Source: Campylobacter sp. MG1 (lineage in GTDB: Bacteria; Campylobacterota; Campylobacteria; Campylobacterales; Campylobacteraceae). From it: a stretch of 64,000 bases of DNA. The DNA is taken from NCBI RefSeq assembly GCF_026616895.1, contig NZ_JANYME010000003.1, positions 1-64,000 of the forward strand, read 5' to 3'. A program made the position numbers and the translations under genes. Under the pieces are notes generated by a model. It was not told where the DNA came from. It worked only from the letters and a program-made list of their open reading frames with translations, and did no database searches. Shown in pieces: positions 18,632 to 28,967 of this stretch (positions within the stretch are counted from its first letter, which is position 1; each line of letters starts with the position of its first letter).

Positions 18632-19491
18632 TTAAGCTTTTCTTTTAATGTCTCATAAGCTTCGTTAATCTCATGAAATTTATCTATACAAGCCTTTAGC
18701 TCATTTTCGTTTAAATTTTTAGTATTTAATACATCAGGGTGATATTTTTTAGCTAGTTTTCTATATGCTGCCTTAACCTCAATAAGACTAGCATTTTTGC
18801 TAAGCCCTAATACTTCATAAGGGTCTTTTCTAGCCTTTTGTTGGCTTTGTCTATTTTGATATTTTCCATAATCTTGATTATAATTTTGTCTATAATAACC
18901 TTGGTTATATGTTTTTTGATAATTATAAATATTAATAAATTCTTCAAAATCACTAGAAATTCCAAAAATTTCAGCAATCTCTCTTAAAGCAAAAATCTTT
19001 TTTTCACTAAAACCATCAATACTCGCACAATAAAGCAAACTTTGCATAATATTAAGCTTTTCATTTTTGCTTAAAATAAAATTATTTTTAAGCTCTTGTG
19101 CAACTATTCTATAATTTTCTGGATTTTCTTTAGCTTCTTTAAAAACCTTTTTTAATCTCTCACGCTCAACTAAATTATAAGAATTATTATCTAGTATTAA
19201 TTTTATAAATTCAGCTTCTTTAGGCGAAATTACTCCATCAAGTTTAGCTATTTTTGCAATAAGTGCGACTAGGTATTCAGCATATCCGCCTTTCATTTTA
19301 GTAAATTGATTGTTTAATATATTTCCTTTAAAAAATAAAGGTAATAAAATTGCTCCAATAAGCCCTAAAATCGCTGTTAAAATAGTCCCTAATATTATCG
19401 CAAAAAATGATATTATGGTTCTAATAATACCCTTACCTGTAATAAATCCTATAATTGCTAAAATTATTATTAATAATAAAAATATATTCAA
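18628..19491 (-). CDS. DjlA-like protein: membrane anchor, TerB, J domain
   Basis: It is a 287-residue DnaJ co-chaperone of the DjlA architecture. Two N-terminal hydrophobic segments (residues 2-24 and 26-50) anchor it. A helical TerB-like domain follows (about 60-175, with [17 protein letters not shown] near its start). A Q/N/Y-rich linker leads to a C-terminal J domain (about 220-287) carrying the HPD tripeptide in KYHPDVL. The HPD loop stimulates DnaK ATPase, so the protein should recruit DnaK to the inner membrane. It overlaps both neighbours by 4 bp. The client is unknown; the TM2 and four-helix partners are candidates by context. Confidence 0.85.
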   Translation of the reverse strand: MNIFLLLIIILAIIGFITGKGIIRTIISFFAIILGTILTAILGLIGAILLPLFFKGNILNNQFTKMKGGYAEYLVALIAKIAKLDGVISPKEAEFIKLILDNNSYNLVERERLKKVFKEAKENPENYRIVAQELKNNFILSKNEKLNIMQSLLYCASIDGFSEKKIFALREIAEIFGISSDFEEFINIYNYQKTYNQGYYRQNYNQDYGKYQNRQSQQKARKDPYEVLGLSKNASLIEVKAAYRKLAKKYHPDVLNTKNLNENELKACIDKFHEINEAYETLKEKLK

Positions 19492-19955
19492 TTTTCTTCC
19501 TTTATAACACTTAAAATCTTTTGGAAATTATCCTTTTTTATCCCACGATAGACTAAAAACCAATCTAATATAACCCAAATAATAAATATAAACCATATCA
19601 AAATAAAAGAAAAAGCAACTATATTTAAATATATTTTTGATTGCAAAATAAATGGAGGTGGCGGTGCATCAGGTCCAGAATAAAAAAGCATTGCAAGTGG
19701 AATATGTAAAACAAATAATAAACAAAAATGAGAAATAAAAAACAAAATAAACTTAATAAATCCTAAAAATCCATCTCCTTTATAAAATCTATCAGCTCCT
19801 AAAATACCAAAAAATATCCCTAATATTAGTCCTATTTTTGGTTCTTTTAGTTTTATTTCACTAAGCTTATTTATATCAATTTGCTTATCTTCTAAGCTAA
19901 GCAAATTGATATCTTTAATTTTGTTATTTAAAAATAGTTTTTGGGCTGTATCCAC
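19488..19955 (-). CDS. TM2-domain membrane protein
   Basis: 155 residues. The TM2 core is [19 protein letters not shown] followed by a second helix ([15 protein letters not shown]), residues about 57-93, with the family's DRFYxG turn between helices. A further hydrophobic pair near 95-145 makes it longer than minimal TM2 proteins. The N-terminal 50 residues are soluble. TM2 proteins have no firm biochemical role. It starts 27 bp after prfB and overlaps the J-domain gene by 4 bp. A paralogue lies at 62727-63077. Confidence 0.82.
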   Translation of the reverse strand: MDTAQKLFLNNKIKDINLLSLEDKQIDINKLSEIKLKEPKIGLILGIFFGILGADRFYKGDGFLGFIKFILFFISHFCLLFVLHIPLAMLFYSGPDAPPPPFILQSKIYLNIVAFSFILIWFIFIIWVILDWFLVYRGIKKDNFQKILSVIKEEN

Positions 19956-19982
19956 GATAATCCTTTATGTTTATCACAATAA

Positions 19983-21089
19983 TCAATCTTCGCTGCTATC
20001 CTTTTGAGCAATTAATACACCTTCTATCATTTTTTTAATATCGCCATCAAGTATCGCATCAACTTGGCTAAATGCTTCATTGCTTCTAGTATCTTTTACT
20101 TGCTGAAAAGGAGCTAAAACATACGAGCGAATTTGATGCCCGAAACTATTTTCACCAACTCCTCCTGTATCTTTTCCATCATTTAGTTTTTGCATCTCAA
20201 GTTCATATAATCTTGAACGAAGCATTTTATAAGCTGTGGCTTTGTTTTTATGCTGACTTCTATCGTTTTGACATTGCACTACAATTCCTGTTGGAATATG
20301 AGTAATTCTTACTGCACTTTCTGTCTTATTTACATGCTGACCACCCGCACCACTTGCTCTATAATAATCTATTCTTATATCTTTTTCTTCAATTTCAATT
20401 TCTATATCATCATCAATTTCAGGTGCAACAATTACACTACAAAAACTAGTATGGCGTCTAGCATTACTATCAAATGGACTAATTCTTATAAGTCTATGAA
20501 CCCCGTGTTCAGCCTTAAAATACCCATAAGCATTAAATCCACGAGCAACAAAGCTAACATCTTTTATCCCTGCTTCATCGCCTTCTTGATAATCTAGTGT
20601 TTCAACTTTAAAGCCTTCTCTTTCACAAAATCTCAAATACATTCTATAAACAATACTCGCCCAATCATTACTCTCCGTTCCACCTGCTCCTGGGTGAATA
20701 TTAATAATTGCGTTTTTAGTATCGTTTTCTCCACTTAAAAGCATTGATATTTCAAGACTTTTAATAGTTTCTTCTAAATTAGGACTATCTATAAATAAAG
20801 CTTCTAAAGTCTCATAATCATTTTCTTTTACCGCAAGTTCAAACAACTCACTAGTGCCTACTAATTCACTATTTGCAATTTCATATTTTGATACTAATTG
20901 ATTTAATTTAGTTTTTTCTTTACCAAGCTCGGCTGCTCTTTTTGCATCAGCCCATAATGCTGGGTCTTCTTGCTCTTTTTCTATTTCTTTTATTCTTTCT
21001 TTTGCCTCGTTTGGTTTGATTATTTTTTCTATATTGTCAAGTTTTATTTGTAATTCTTTTAATAATTTACTAAATTCATAATTATCCAA
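19983..21089 (-). CDS. prfB: Peptide chain release factor 2
   Basis: It recognises UGA and UAA and triggers peptide release. The RF2 recognition tripeptide SPF is present in [15 protein letters not shown], and the catalytic GGQ lies in [12 protein letters not shown]. 368 residues in one continuous frame means there is no programmed +1 frameshift near codon 26, unlike E. coli prfB. It is the leading gene of a minus-strand run into the TM2 and J-domain genes, and divergent from rimO. Confidence 0.97.
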   Translation of the reverse strand: MDNYEFSKLLKELQIKLDNIEKIIKPNEAKERIKEIEKEQEDPALWADAKRAAELGKEKTKLNQLVSKYEIANSELVGTSELFELAVKENDYETLEALFIDSPNLEETIKSLEISMLLSGENDTKNAIINIHPGAGGTESNDWASIVYRMYLRFCEREGFKVETLDYQEGDEAGIKDVSFVARGFNAYGYFKAEHGVHRLIRISPFDSNARRHTSFCSVIVAPEIDDDIEIEIEEKDIRIDYYRASGAGGQHVNKTESAVRITHIPTGIVVQCQNDRSQHKNKATAYKMLRSRLYELEMQKLNDGKDTGGVGENSFGHQIRSYVLAPFQQVKDTRSNEAFSQVDAILDGDIKKMIEGVLIAQKDSSED

Positions 21090-21168
21090 ATTTTGCTCCG
21101 TAATTGTATTTTAAAGGCAAATCTTAGCTAAAATTTATTAAGATAATAGCTTTTTTAAAGGAATTTAA

Positions 21169-22482
21169 ATGAAATTATTTTTACAAAGTTTAGGCTGTAA
21201 TAAAAACTTAGTTGATAGTGAAATTATGCTAGGTCGCTTAAAAGAATACGAAATTACTAATGAAGCAAGTGAAGCTGATGTATTGATAGTAAATACTTGT
21301 GGCTTTATAAAAAGTGCAAAAATTGAAAGTATTAATGCTATTTTAGAACTACACGAAATTAGAAAAAAAGGCTCAATTTTAGTAGTAACTGGCTGCTTAA
21401 TGCAAAGATATAAAGATGAATTGGTTAAAGAATTACCCGAAGTTGATTTATTTGCAGGAGTTAGCGAGTATGCAAAAATTGATGAATTAATAGCAAGTCG
21501 TGAAAGTAGATTTAGAGATTTTGTATATTTACAAGACGCAAATACTCAAAGAGTAATAACAGGCTCAAATACTCACGCTTATATAAAAATCGCTGAAGGC
21601 TGCAATCAAACCTGTAGCTTTTGTGCTATTCCTACATTTAAAGGCAAGTTAAAATCTCGCCCAATAGATGATGTAGTAGCTGAAGTTAAAGGCTTAGTTG
21701 CTAGGGGATTTTATGATTTTTCATTCATTGCTCAAGATACAAGCTCTTATTTAAAAGACTTAAAAATTAACGATGGTTTAGAGAATTTAATTTCAGAAAT
21801 TGAAAAAATTGAAGGCATAAAGGCTGCTAGAATTTTATACCTATATCCAAGCTCAATTAAGCCTAGTTTAATTACTAAAATAATTAACTCAAAAGTATTT
21901 GTGAATTACTTTGATATGCCACTTCAACACTCAAGCGATAAATTATTAAAAATTATGAAGCGTGGCTATGATAAGGCTAAGGCTATTAGCTTTTTAGAGC
22001 AAATGAGAGCAGCTCCTAATAGCTTTTTAAGAACTGGTTTTATCGTAGGACACCCAGGAGAAAGTGAAGAAGATTTTGAAGATTTATGCGAGTTTATTAA
22101 AGAATTTGATTTTGATAGAATTAGCGTGTTTGCTTATTCAAAAGAAGAAGATACCGCCGCTTACTCAATGCAACAAATCAATGCAAATACTATTAAAAGT
22201 AGGCTAAAAAAGATTGAAAAAATCGTAGATGCTAAAATCAATGCAAGTTTTGAAAAAATGCTAAATCAAGAAATAATAGCAAGTTGTTTAGGAGAATCTA
22301 GCGAAGGCGAGTTTTTTATAGGTGCTAAGCCACTTTTATTTGATAGAGATATAGATGGAGAAATCTTAATAAATGAAAGTGAGATAGGAGAGCTAAAAGT
22401 GGGTGATTTAATAGTGTGTAAAATCACTCAAGTGCATGAAAAAACACTAATAGCAACTGCAATTAGACGCTATGAGAATTGA
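21169..22482 (+). CDS. rimO: Ribosomal protein uS12 methylthiotransferase RimO
   Basis: It is a radical-SAM enzyme adding a methylthio group to Asp89 of ribosomal protein S12. The N-terminal UPF0004 domain has cluster cysteines C10, C44 and C76. The radical-SAM CxxxCxxC is C145, C149, C152. A C-terminal TRAM domain follows (about 375-437). 437 residues is the family length. AAAGGAATTTAA precedes the ATG. Confidence 0.95.
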   Translation: MKLFLQSLGCNKNLVDSEIMLGRLKEYEITNEASEADVLIVNTCGFIKSAKIESINAILELHEIRKKGSILVVTGCLMQRYKDELVKELPEVDLFAGVSEYAKIDELIASRESRFRDFVYLQDANTQRVITGSNTHAYIKIAEGCNQTCSFCAIPTFKGKLKSRPIDDVVAEVKGLVARGFYDFSFIAQDTSSYLKDLKINDGLENLISEIEKIEGIKAARILYLYPSSIKPSLITKIINSKVFVNYFDMPLQHSSDKLLKIMKRGYDKAKAISFLEQMRAAPNSFLRTGFIVGHPGESEEDFEDLCEFIKEFDFDRISVFAYSKEEDTAAYSMQQINANTIKSRLKKIEKIVDAKINASFEKMLNQEIIASCLGESSEGEFFIGAKPLLFDRDIDGEILINESEIGELKVGDLIVCKITQVHEKTLIATAIRRYEN

Positions 22483-23449
22483 ATATTTAGAAGAGCTAAA
22501 AGGTAAAAAAAACCTTTTAGCATTTTCACACGGGACTGATAGCACGGCACTTTTTTATGCTTTGCTAAATAATTGCGAGTTTGATTTGTGCTTAGTAAAT
22601 TATCACACAAGAATAAATTCCAATAAAGAAGAAGAAAAAGCTAGAAATTTAGCAAACAAATATGGAAAAAATATTTATATAAAACACGCAAGCCTAGCAC
22701 AAAATAATTTTGAAAATAATGCTAGAAATTTTAGATATGAATTTTTTGATGAGCTTATGTGTAATTATGATAATTTAATAATAGCTCATAATTTAAATGA
22801 TAGATTTGAATGGTTTTTAATGCAGTTTGCAAAAGGTGCAGGGCTTTGTAATTTGCTTGGTTTTAATGGTATTGATAATAGAAAAAATTATAAAATAATT
22901 CGCCCTTTAATAAATGTAAGCAAAGATGAAATTATGCTGTATTTAAATGAAAATAATTATGAGTATTTTCAAGATGAAAGTAATTTTAATACCAAATATA
23001 AAAGAAATGAAATTAGGCTAAATTATGCAAACGAATTTATAAAAAGTTATTCAAATGGAATAAAAAAAAGTTTTTCATATTTAGAAAATGATAAATTTGA
23101 TTTTTTAGGCACAACTAAGGAATATAAAAATTTATTAATTACAAAAAATATAAATTCTATAGATAAAGCTATTAAAAAATTAGGATTTATAAGCTCAGCT
23201 AAACAAAAAAGCGAATTGCAAAATTTACTTAAAGAAAACAATGAATCAGAATTATTTTTTGGTAAAAATAGTGTTTGTGTATGTGTCTATTTAGATACTT
23301 TCTTTGTTTTTTTAAAAACTAATTGCAAACTAAATAAAAACGAAAAAGAATTATACAGAAAAGAAAAAGTACCAAATAAATTAAGATTTTTCTTAAGTAA
23401 AAATCAAATTTCAATAAGCGAAATAAAAAATATAATCAATAAATTTTAA
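22472..23449 (+). CDS. tilS: tRNA(Ile)-lysidine synthase
   Basis: It converts C34 of the CAU-anticodon tRNA-Ile to lysidine with ATP and lysine. The PP-loop is [11 protein letters not shown] (18-28), a variant of SGGxDS with His in place of the first Gly. 325 residues is short and lacks much of the C-terminal domain of the E. coli protein, as is usual in this phylum. It overlaps rimO by 11 bp, a pairing also found in C. jejuni. Confidence 0.9.
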   Translation: MRIEYLEELKGKKNLLAFSHGTDSTALFYALLNNCEFDLCLVNYHTRINSNKEEEKARNLANKYGKNIYIKHASLAQNNFENNARNFRYEFFDELMCNYDNLIIAHNLNDRFEWFLMQFAKGAGLCNLLGFNGIDNRKNYKIIRPLINVSKDEIMLYLNENNYEYFQDESNFNTKYKRNEIRLNYANEFIKSYSNGIKKSFSYLENDKFDFLGTTKEYKNLLITKNINSIDKAIKKLGFISSAKQKSELQNLLKENNESELFFGKNSVCVCVYLDTFFVFLKTNCKLNKNEKELYRKEKVPNKLRFFLSKNQISISEIKNIINKF

Positions 23450-23483
23450 AACAAATAATTTAAATTTCATTTTAAAATATAAA

Positions 23484-23741
23484 TTACAAAATAATACTTC
23501 CATAAAGTAAAATATTTACTAAAACAAAAGAGGTTATGGTAAAAACAAAAAATGAATTGAAAGTTAATTCATTTTTTAAATATAAATAAAAATAATAAGC
23601 AACACATGCAAGAATTAAAATAGAATTAGCAACAATATCTAATGGTGAATATATAGTAAAATATTTAAATATAAAAACACAATAAAAATAAAAAGCAACA
23701 TTTGATATATAAATAAAAAAATCTATTTTACTAAATTTCAT
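23484..23741 (-). CDS. Small hypothetical membrane protein
   Basis: An 85-residue protein with three hydrophobic segments and no recognised family. I chose the ATG at 23741 because AAAGGA lies about 9 nt upstream. ATGs at 23747 and 23795 would extend it by 2 and 18 residues but have poorer spacing or none. It stands alone between tilS and the oor operon, convergent with tilS. Confidence 0.45.
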   Translation of the reverse strand: MKFSKIDFFIYISNVAFYFYCVFIFKYFTIYSPLDIVANSILILACVAYYFYLYLKNELTFNSFFVFTITSFVLVNILLYGSIIL

Positions 23742-23956
23742 AACCATAAATCCTTTGTAAATTATTAAGTAATATCCAAAATTAGTAAATTTCAATATAT
23801 AAATTATTGTTTTATTATAAATTTATTAATAAATATTATTTAAATTTTAAAATTTTTCAAACTAAGTTTAATAATATTTTTATAAATATACTTAAAGTTA
23901 ATATAAAATATACAAAATAATATTACACATAAATAATAACTTTAAAAAAAATAAAT

Positions 23957-23974
23957 AGCCCTTATAAAAGGGCT
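23957..23974 (-). terminator. Rho-independent terminator of sucCD-oorDABC
   Basis: AGCCCTT / AAGGGCT with loop ATAA lies just after the oorC stop. On the minus strand the stem is followed by ATTTATTTTTTTT, a classic terminator tail. Confidence 0.85.
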
Positions 23975-23979
23975 TAAAT

Positions 23980-24534
23980 TTATTCTCCTAAAGCTTCTTT
24001 TGCGTATTTAATACCTAAATCATAAGCCTTAGCATTTGCATCACGAGTTTTTGGTGGCACATGGCTTAACATAACTTCTTTTACTTTTTGAATATCCATA
24101 CATTTACTCATATAAACAGCTATAGCAAGTGCAACAACTGATTGAGTAGCCACATTTCCAACTTCATCTTTAGCTATTGTAATAATCGGAATTTCAAGTA
24201 TTTTAAATTTTTTTCTATCTTCTTCACTTGGTTTTACTAAATTTGGTTCAACCACTATTATCCCGCCTTCACAAACGCCATCTTTAAAACCTTTATAACC
24301 TTTTTGTGCAGTTGAAAGCATAAATGTAATTTCACCTTCTACTGCATAAGGAAACAAAATTTCATTATCGTCTAAAATAATATCAACCTTAGTTGGACCA
24401 CCACGAACTTGAGATGTATATGTACTAGCCTTAATTGCATATCCACCTTGTTCTATCCAAGCAGCTGCTAAAATCTCGCCAGCGGTAATTACACCTTGAC
24501 CGCCTTCTCCACCAAATCTTAACTGATGTTTCAT
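23980..24534 (-). CDS. oorC: 2-oxoglutarate:acceptor oxidoreductase, gamma subunit
   Basis: 184 residues with the N-terminal RFGGEGGQGVITAGEILA of the gamma domain of 2-oxoacid oxidoreductases. It completes the four-subunit OorDABC that oxidises 2-oxoglutarate to succinyl-CoA in place of 2-oxoglutarate dehydrogenase, reducing flavodoxin or ferredoxin. The start overlaps oorB by 4 bp. It is the last gene of the operon. Confidence 0.95.
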   Translation of the reverse strand: MKHQLRFGGEGGQGVITAGEILAAAWIEQGGYAIKASTYTSQVRGGPTKVDIILDDNEILFPYAVEGEITFMLSTAQKGYKGFKDGVCEGGIIVVEPNLVKPSEEDRKKFKILEIPIITIAKDEVGNVATQSVVALAIAVYMSKCMDIQKVKEVMLSHVPPKTRDANAKAYDLGIKYAKEALGE

Positions 24535-25385
24535 TTAGCACCTCCTAAGGCATTTAAATCAACCATTCTTTTTTCTCTAGCTGCACGGCGAACTTCCTCA
24601 TAAGCCTCACAATATTCTGCTTTAGCTTTGTTTTCATAAAGAATTCCACTAGGAAATTTACCAATTTTCTCCTCATCACTTAATTTTTCAAATTGAGCCT
24701 TATCAACAACCATACCCTTAATCCAGTCAAGAGTTTGAACTGCCTCTCCCATTTTATTTTTACGACCTAAATTAATATGGCAGTTACTAAAACAATCAAT
24801 AAAGCTATAACCTTTATGAGCTAATGCTTTATAAATCATATTTTCAAGTTTATTAGCTTCAATAATATTACCACGAGCAACAAAACTTGCACCAGCTGCT
24901 TTTACTAATTCACAAGCATCAAAATTTGGGTCAATATTACCAAATTGAGCTGTAACGGTATAAAATCCTTGTGGTGTCATTGGACTTGTTTGAGAATTTG
25001 TAAGTCCATAAATAAAGTTATTAATCATAATATGCGTCACATCAATATTGCGTCTAGCAGCATGAATTAAATGATTACCACCAATTGCAGTTGTATCACC
25101 ATCTCCAGTTACAACTATTACATGTTTAGTTGGATTAGCTAATTTAACACCAGTTGCGTAAGCAAGTGCACGACCATGAGTTGTATGAACTGTATTACAA
25201 TTTACATATGAACTCATACGACCACTACAGCCAATACCACTTAATAAACATACATCATCCATACTCCAACCAATTTTCTCAATAGCACGAATTATACATT
25301 TTAAAACAACACCATCACCACATCCCCAACACCATTGTGTAGGCATTTTATCTACTCTTAAATATTCATTATAACTAAAAGCCAT
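24531..25385 (-). CDS. oorB: 2-oxoglutarate:acceptor oxidoreductase, beta subunit
   Basis: 284 residues; the thiamine diphosphate-binding subunit. CWGCGDG and the cysteines at CLLSGIGCSG provide cluster ligands, and GDGDTTAIGGNH with the downstream NN is the TPP/Mg motif. It abuts oorA by one base. Enzyme oxygen sensitivity is known for the family and fits a microaerophile. Confidence 0.96.
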   Translation of the reverse strand: MAFSYNEYLRVDKMPTQWCWGCGDGVVLKCIIRAIEKIGWSMDDVCLLSGIGCSGRMSSYVNCNTVHTTHGRALAYATGVKLANPTKHVIVVTGDGDTTAIGGNHLIHAARRNIDVTHIMINNFIYGLTNSQTSPMTPQGFYTVTAQFGNIDPNFDACELVKAAGASFVARGNIIEANKLENMIYKALAHKGYSFIDCFSNCHINLGRKNKMGEAVQTLDWIKGMVVDKAQFEKLSDEEKIGKFPSGILYENKAKAEYCEAYEEVRRAAREKRMVDLNALGGAK

Positions 25386-26509
25386 TAGAAACTCTCCTTT
25401 ACTTTAGCTACTACTTCACTAGGTGTTATAGGACGACCATTTGCTCTATGTAAAGTAGCGAAATCATCTCTCTTACTTGCTCTTTGAATTTCTTCTAAAT
25501 ATTGTCCCATATTTAATTCTGTTACTAAAATTTTCTTAAATCTTGAGCAAACTTGCGCTATTTTTTTCTCATGAACCGGATATAAAGTAATTGGTCTAAA
25601 CATACCAACCTTTATTCCATCTGCTCTAAGTCTTGTAATTGCTTCTTTTGCAGCACGAGAAACACTACCATAAGCAATAATACAAATATCGGCATCATCT
25701 AACATATATTCTTCATATAAAGAAATTTCATCTACTTTATTTTTTACTTTACCTATAAGTCTTCTCATATTATAATCAACTATTTTTCCATCTTCAGTTG
25801 GAAAACCTATATCTCCATGATGAAGACCAGTTATATGATAGCGATAACCTTTGAAAAAAGGATTTAGTGTAGCAGGTTCGTCCATATCGGCTTTGTAAGG
25901 TTTATAGTCTTTTGGGTCTCCCGTAAATTCACGGCGTGGTTCTATTTTCAAATCTTTTATATCTGGTAAACTTGCTTTACCATTCATATGTCCAACCGTT
26001 TCGTCCATCAATAAAAATACTGGGGTTGAATATTTATTAGCATAATTAAATGCTGTAACTGTTAAATTATAACTTTCTTCAAGACTAGCAGGTGCAATAG
26101 CAATATTTGCCATATCTCCATGGCTTGGACTTTTTGCTTGAAACAAATCACCTTGTGCAACACGAGTTGGAAGACCAGTTGATGGACCACCACGCATAAC
26201 ATTTACTATTACGATTGGAATTTCAGCTATATATGCAAGTCCTATTTGTTCAGCCTTTAAACTAATTCCAGGACCACTACTTGCAGTCATTGCTTTTGCA
26301 CCACTCATAGCTGCACCTAATGCTACACTAATTCCAGCAATTTCATCTTCCATTTGAATGAACGTTCCACCAGCTTTTGGTAACATATGGCTTAATTCAT
26401 GAGCTATCTCACTACTAGGAGTGATAGGATAACCACCAAAAAAATTACAGCCACAATCAATTGCAGCTTGCGCAATTAAATTATTTCCAGTTGATATAAC
26501 TTCTCTCAT
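25385..26509 (-). CDS. oorA: 2-oxoglutarate:acceptor oxidoreductase, alpha subunit
   Basis: 374 residues. The N-terminal GGYPITPSSEIAHEL is the pyrimidine-binding domain of 2-oxoacid oxidoreductases, with E57 of the QMEDE segment in the TPP-activating position. A C-terminal transketolase-like domain follows. It lies 11 bp after oorD in the standard D-A-B-C order. Confidence 0.96.
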   Translation of the reverse strand: MREVISTGNNLIAQAAIDCGCNFFGGYPITPSSEIAHELSHMLPKAGGTFIQMEDEIAGISVALGAAMSGAKAMTASSGPGISLKAEQIGLAYIAEIPIVIVNVMRGGPSTGLPTRVAQGDLFQAKSPSHGDMANIAIAPASLEESYNLTVTAFNYANKYSTPVFLLMDETVGHMNGKASLPDIKDLKIEPRREFTGDPKDYKPYKADMDEPATLNPFFKGYRYHITGLHHGDIGFPTEDGKIVDYNMRRLIGKVKNKVDEISLYEEYMLDDADICIIAYGSVSRAAKEAITRLRADGIKVGMFRPITLYPVHEKKIAQVCSRFKKILVTELNMGQYLEEIQRASKRDDFATLHRANGRPITPSEVVAKVKESF

Positions 26510-26520
26510 ATTTACCCTCT

Positions 26521-26829
26521 TTATAGTTTTTGAAAATTATTTGCTTTTATCTTTGCTGCTAATTCTTTATTTTCAGCAGTAAGTTTTGCAAATTTAAATT
26601 CTTTAGGATTTGCTACATAAATAGCAAAATCAGGGCAATGTAACTCACAATCTTTACAACCTATGCAATTTTCTGGATGAATTACTTCTATCATTTTTCC
26701 TAGAACTGCCGTAGGTTCATCTCTCATAGCAATTGCACCAGATGGACAATAGCTAACACATAAATTACAGGCTTTACAATTACTCTCATTCACCCATACA
26801 GGTGTATTTTCTGGAGCCTTCATATCCAT
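26521..26829 (-). CDS. oorD: 2-oxoglutarate:acceptor oxidoreductase, delta (ferredoxin-like) subunit
   Basis: 102 residues with two 4Fe-4S motifs, CKACNLCVSYCP and CIGCKDCELHCP. It relays electrons from the TPP centre to the external acceptor. It starts after an inverted repeat in the sucD-oorD gap and is the first oor gene. Confidence 0.95.
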   Translation of the reverse strand: MDMKAPENTPVWVNESNCKACNLCVSYCPSGAIAMRDEPTAVLGKMIEVIHPENCIGCKDCELHCPDFAIYVANPKEFKFAKLTAENKELAAKIKANNFQKL

Positions 26830-26845
26830 TTTATTTTCCTTTCAT

Positions 26846-26866
26846 AAGCCTAGATTATCTAGGCTT
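26846..26866. promoter_or_regulatory. Hairpin between sucD and oorD
   Basis: AAGCCTAGA / TCTAGGCTT with loop TTA lies in the 40-bp gap between sucD and oorD. No T-run follows on the minus strand, only ATGAAAGG, so it is more likely an mRNA processing or stability element than a full terminator. Confidence 0.5.
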
Positions 26867-26869
26867 TAA

Positions 26870-27739
26870 TTATTTTAAAATTTCTTTGATTTTTTTACCG
26901 ATATCTGCAGGAGAATCAACTACATGAACTCCATAGCTTTTTAAAGCTTCTTTTTTAGCAGCAGCACTTTCGTCAGCACTTCCTACAATAGCACCTGCGT
27001 GACCCATTCTTTTACCTTTTGGAGCAGTTGCACCTGCTATAAATGCTACAACAGGTTTTGTGATATTTTCTTTTATAAATTTAGCAGCTTCAACTTCTAA
27101 GCTTCCACCAATTTCACCTATCATAACTATAGCTTTAGTTTCGCTATCTTTTTCAAATTCAGCTAATAATTCTTTATAAGCAAGACCTATGATTGGGTCT
27201 CCTCCAATTCCAACTGCAGTTGTAATTCCATAACCACCTAAAACAACTTGATTTGCTGCTTCATAAGTTAAAGTTCCACTTTTAGAAATTACACCTATAT
27301 TTCCTTTTTTAAATATAAAGCCTGGCATAATTCCTAATTTACATTCATCTGCAGTGATAATTCCTGGGCAGTTTGGTCCAATGATTTTCATACCTTTTTT
27401 ATTTGCATAAGCTTTTGCAAACATCATATCTTTTACAGGAGTATGTTCTGTGATTACTACTGCAAGTTTAATTCCTGCATCAGCAGCTTCAATGATACTA
27501 TCTCCAACAGCAAAAGGAGGAACGAAAATTAAACTTGTATCAGCACCAGTTTTACTAACTGCTTCTTTAACCGTATCAAATACAGGCTTTCCTAAATGAG
27601 TTTCTCCACCTTTAAATGGAGTTACACCACCAACTATATTTGTGCCATAAGCAATACATTGTTCTGCGTGAAATGTAGCTTCTTTACCTGTAAAGCCTTG
27701 AACTATTACTTTTGTATTTTTATTTACTAATATACTCAT
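26870..27739 (-). CDS. sucD: Succinyl-CoA ligase, alpha subunit
   Basis: 289 residues. The CoA-binding Rossmann domain ([12 protein letters not shown]) is at the N-terminus, and the phosphohistidine lies in MGHAGAIV near residue 246. It converts succinyl-CoA from OorDABC to succinate with nucleotide triphosphate formation. It follows sucC by 9 bp. Confidence 0.96.
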   Translation of the reverse strand: MSILVNKNTKVIVQGFTGKEATFHAEQCIAYGTNIVGGVTPFKGGETHLGKPVFDTVKEAVSKTGADTSLIFVPPFAVGDSIIEAADAGIKLAVVITEHTPVKDMMFAKAYANKKGMKIIGPNCPGIITADECKLGIMPGFIFKKGNIGVISKSGTLTYEAANQVVLGGYGITTAVGIGGDPIIGLAYKELLAEFEKDSETKAIVMIGEIGGSLEVEAAKFIKENITKPVVAFIAGATAPKGKRMGHAGAIVGSADESAAAKKEALKSYGVHVVDSPADIGKKIKEILK

Positions 27740-27748
27740 TTTTTCTCC

Positions 27749-28912
27749 TTACTTTACTAAGCTTTTTACAATTTCAGCACCATTTGCAAAATCTGTTGCT
27801 GCGTGAATATTTTTAAGACCTGAATTATCTAGAATTTCTTTTGCTTCTTTAGCGTTTGTTCCATCTAAGCGAACTACTACAGGAATATCAATTTTAGTTG
27901 TTTTTGTAGCTTCTAAAACACCATTTGCAATTCTATCACATCTTACGATACCACCAAAAATATTTATGAAAATTACTTTTACATTCTTATCTCTCATAAT
28001 AATCTCAAATGCTTTTGCAACGGTTTCAGCACTTGCTCCACCACCAACATCTAAGAAGTTTGCTGGTTTGCAGCCACTATAATTAATAATATCCATTGTA
28101 GCCATTGCTAGACCTGCACCATTTACCATACAAGCCACATCGCCATCAAGTTTTACATAACTTAAACCATATTTACTAGCTTCTAGCTCTGCTGGGTTTT
28201 CTTCTGTTTCATCTTTTAATTCTGCAATATCTGGATTTCTATAAAGACCACTATCATCAAAACTCATCTTAGCATCAAGTGCGAAAAACTCGCCTTCTGC
28301 AGTTTTGATTAATGGGTTAATTTCTACTAAATTTGCATCTTTTGCTAAATATAATTTATATAATTTATCTATAAATGTTATTAATTTTTTACCTTCATCT
28401 TTATTTAGACCTAAAACTTTTACTACTTCAAGTCCGTGAAACATTTTAAAGCCAATTGCAGGGTCAATTGTAACTTTTGCTATTTTTTCAGGTTGCTCTG
28501 CTGCAACTTTTTCTATATCCATACCACCTTCACTTGAAGCAATGATTGTGATTTTTTCTTCCATTCTATTAAATAATAGTGCTAAATAATATTCTTTAGC
28601 AATATTTGCACCACTTTCAATATAAAGTTTTCTAACAAGTTTTCCTTCTGGTCCTGTTTGATGAGTTACAAGGTTCATACCTAATATTTTTTCAGCATAC
28701 ATTTTAACTTCATCTAAATTCTTAGCGATTTTTACACCGCCACCTAAACCACGACCACCAGCGTGGATTTGAGCTTTTACAGCCCAAACACTTCCACCTA
28801 ATTCTTTTGCGTTTGCAACAGCTTCTTCAACACTAAATGCAACCTTACCTTTTAAAGTAGGCACACCAAATTTAGCAAAAATTTCTTTTGCTTGATATTC
28901 GTGTATATTCAT
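27749..28912 (-). CDS. sucC: Succinyl-CoA ligase, beta subunit
   Basis: 387 residues: an ATP-grasp domain (VKAQIHAGGRGLGGGVK near 45-61) and a C-terminal ligase domain with NIFGGIVRCD. ATTTTCTCC on the plus strand gives a GGAGAAAAT ribosome site just before the ATG. It is separated from icd by 55 bp holding a strong hairpin. In C. jejuni mdh sits in this gap; here it is absent. Confidence 0.96.
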   Translation of the reverse strand: MNIHEYQAKEIFAKFGVPTLKGKVAFSVEEAVANAKELGGSVWAVKAQIHAGGRGLGGGVKIAKNLDEVKMYAEKILGMNLVTHQTGPEGKLVRKLYIESGANIAKEYYLALLFNRMEEKITIIASSEGGMDIEKVAAEQPEKIAKVTIDPAIGFKMFHGLEVVKVLGLNKDEGKKLITFIDKLYKLYLAKDANLVEINPLIKTAEGEFFALDAKMSFDDSGLYRNPDIAELKDETEENPAELEASKYGLSYVKLDGDVACMVNGAGLAMATMDIINYSGCKPANFLDVGGGASAETVAKAFEIIMRDKNVKVIFINIFGGIVRCDRIANGVLEATKTTKIDIPVVVRLDGTNAKEAKEILDNSGLKNIHAATDFANGAEIVKSLVK

Positions 28913-28935
28913 ATTTTCTCCTTATCTTTTATAAA

Positions 28936-28960
28936 AAGAAAGGTTTAAAAAACCTTTCTT
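28936..28960 (-). terminator. Terminator or attenuator between icd and sucC
   Basis: A perfect 11-bp stem (AAGAAAGGTTT at 28936-28946, AAACCTTTCTT at 28950-28960, 3-nt loop). On the minus strand it is followed by TTTAT after the TT of the stem. It lies only about 24 bp before sucC, so either icd is transcribed alone with partial read-through, or the sucC promoter lies within icd. Confidence 0.7.
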
Positions 28961-28967
28961 AAAAATA

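Noticed and set aside
20900-21089. Programmed frameshift in prfB
   Set aside because: The gene is open in one frame for 368 residues with no in-frame TGA near codon 26.
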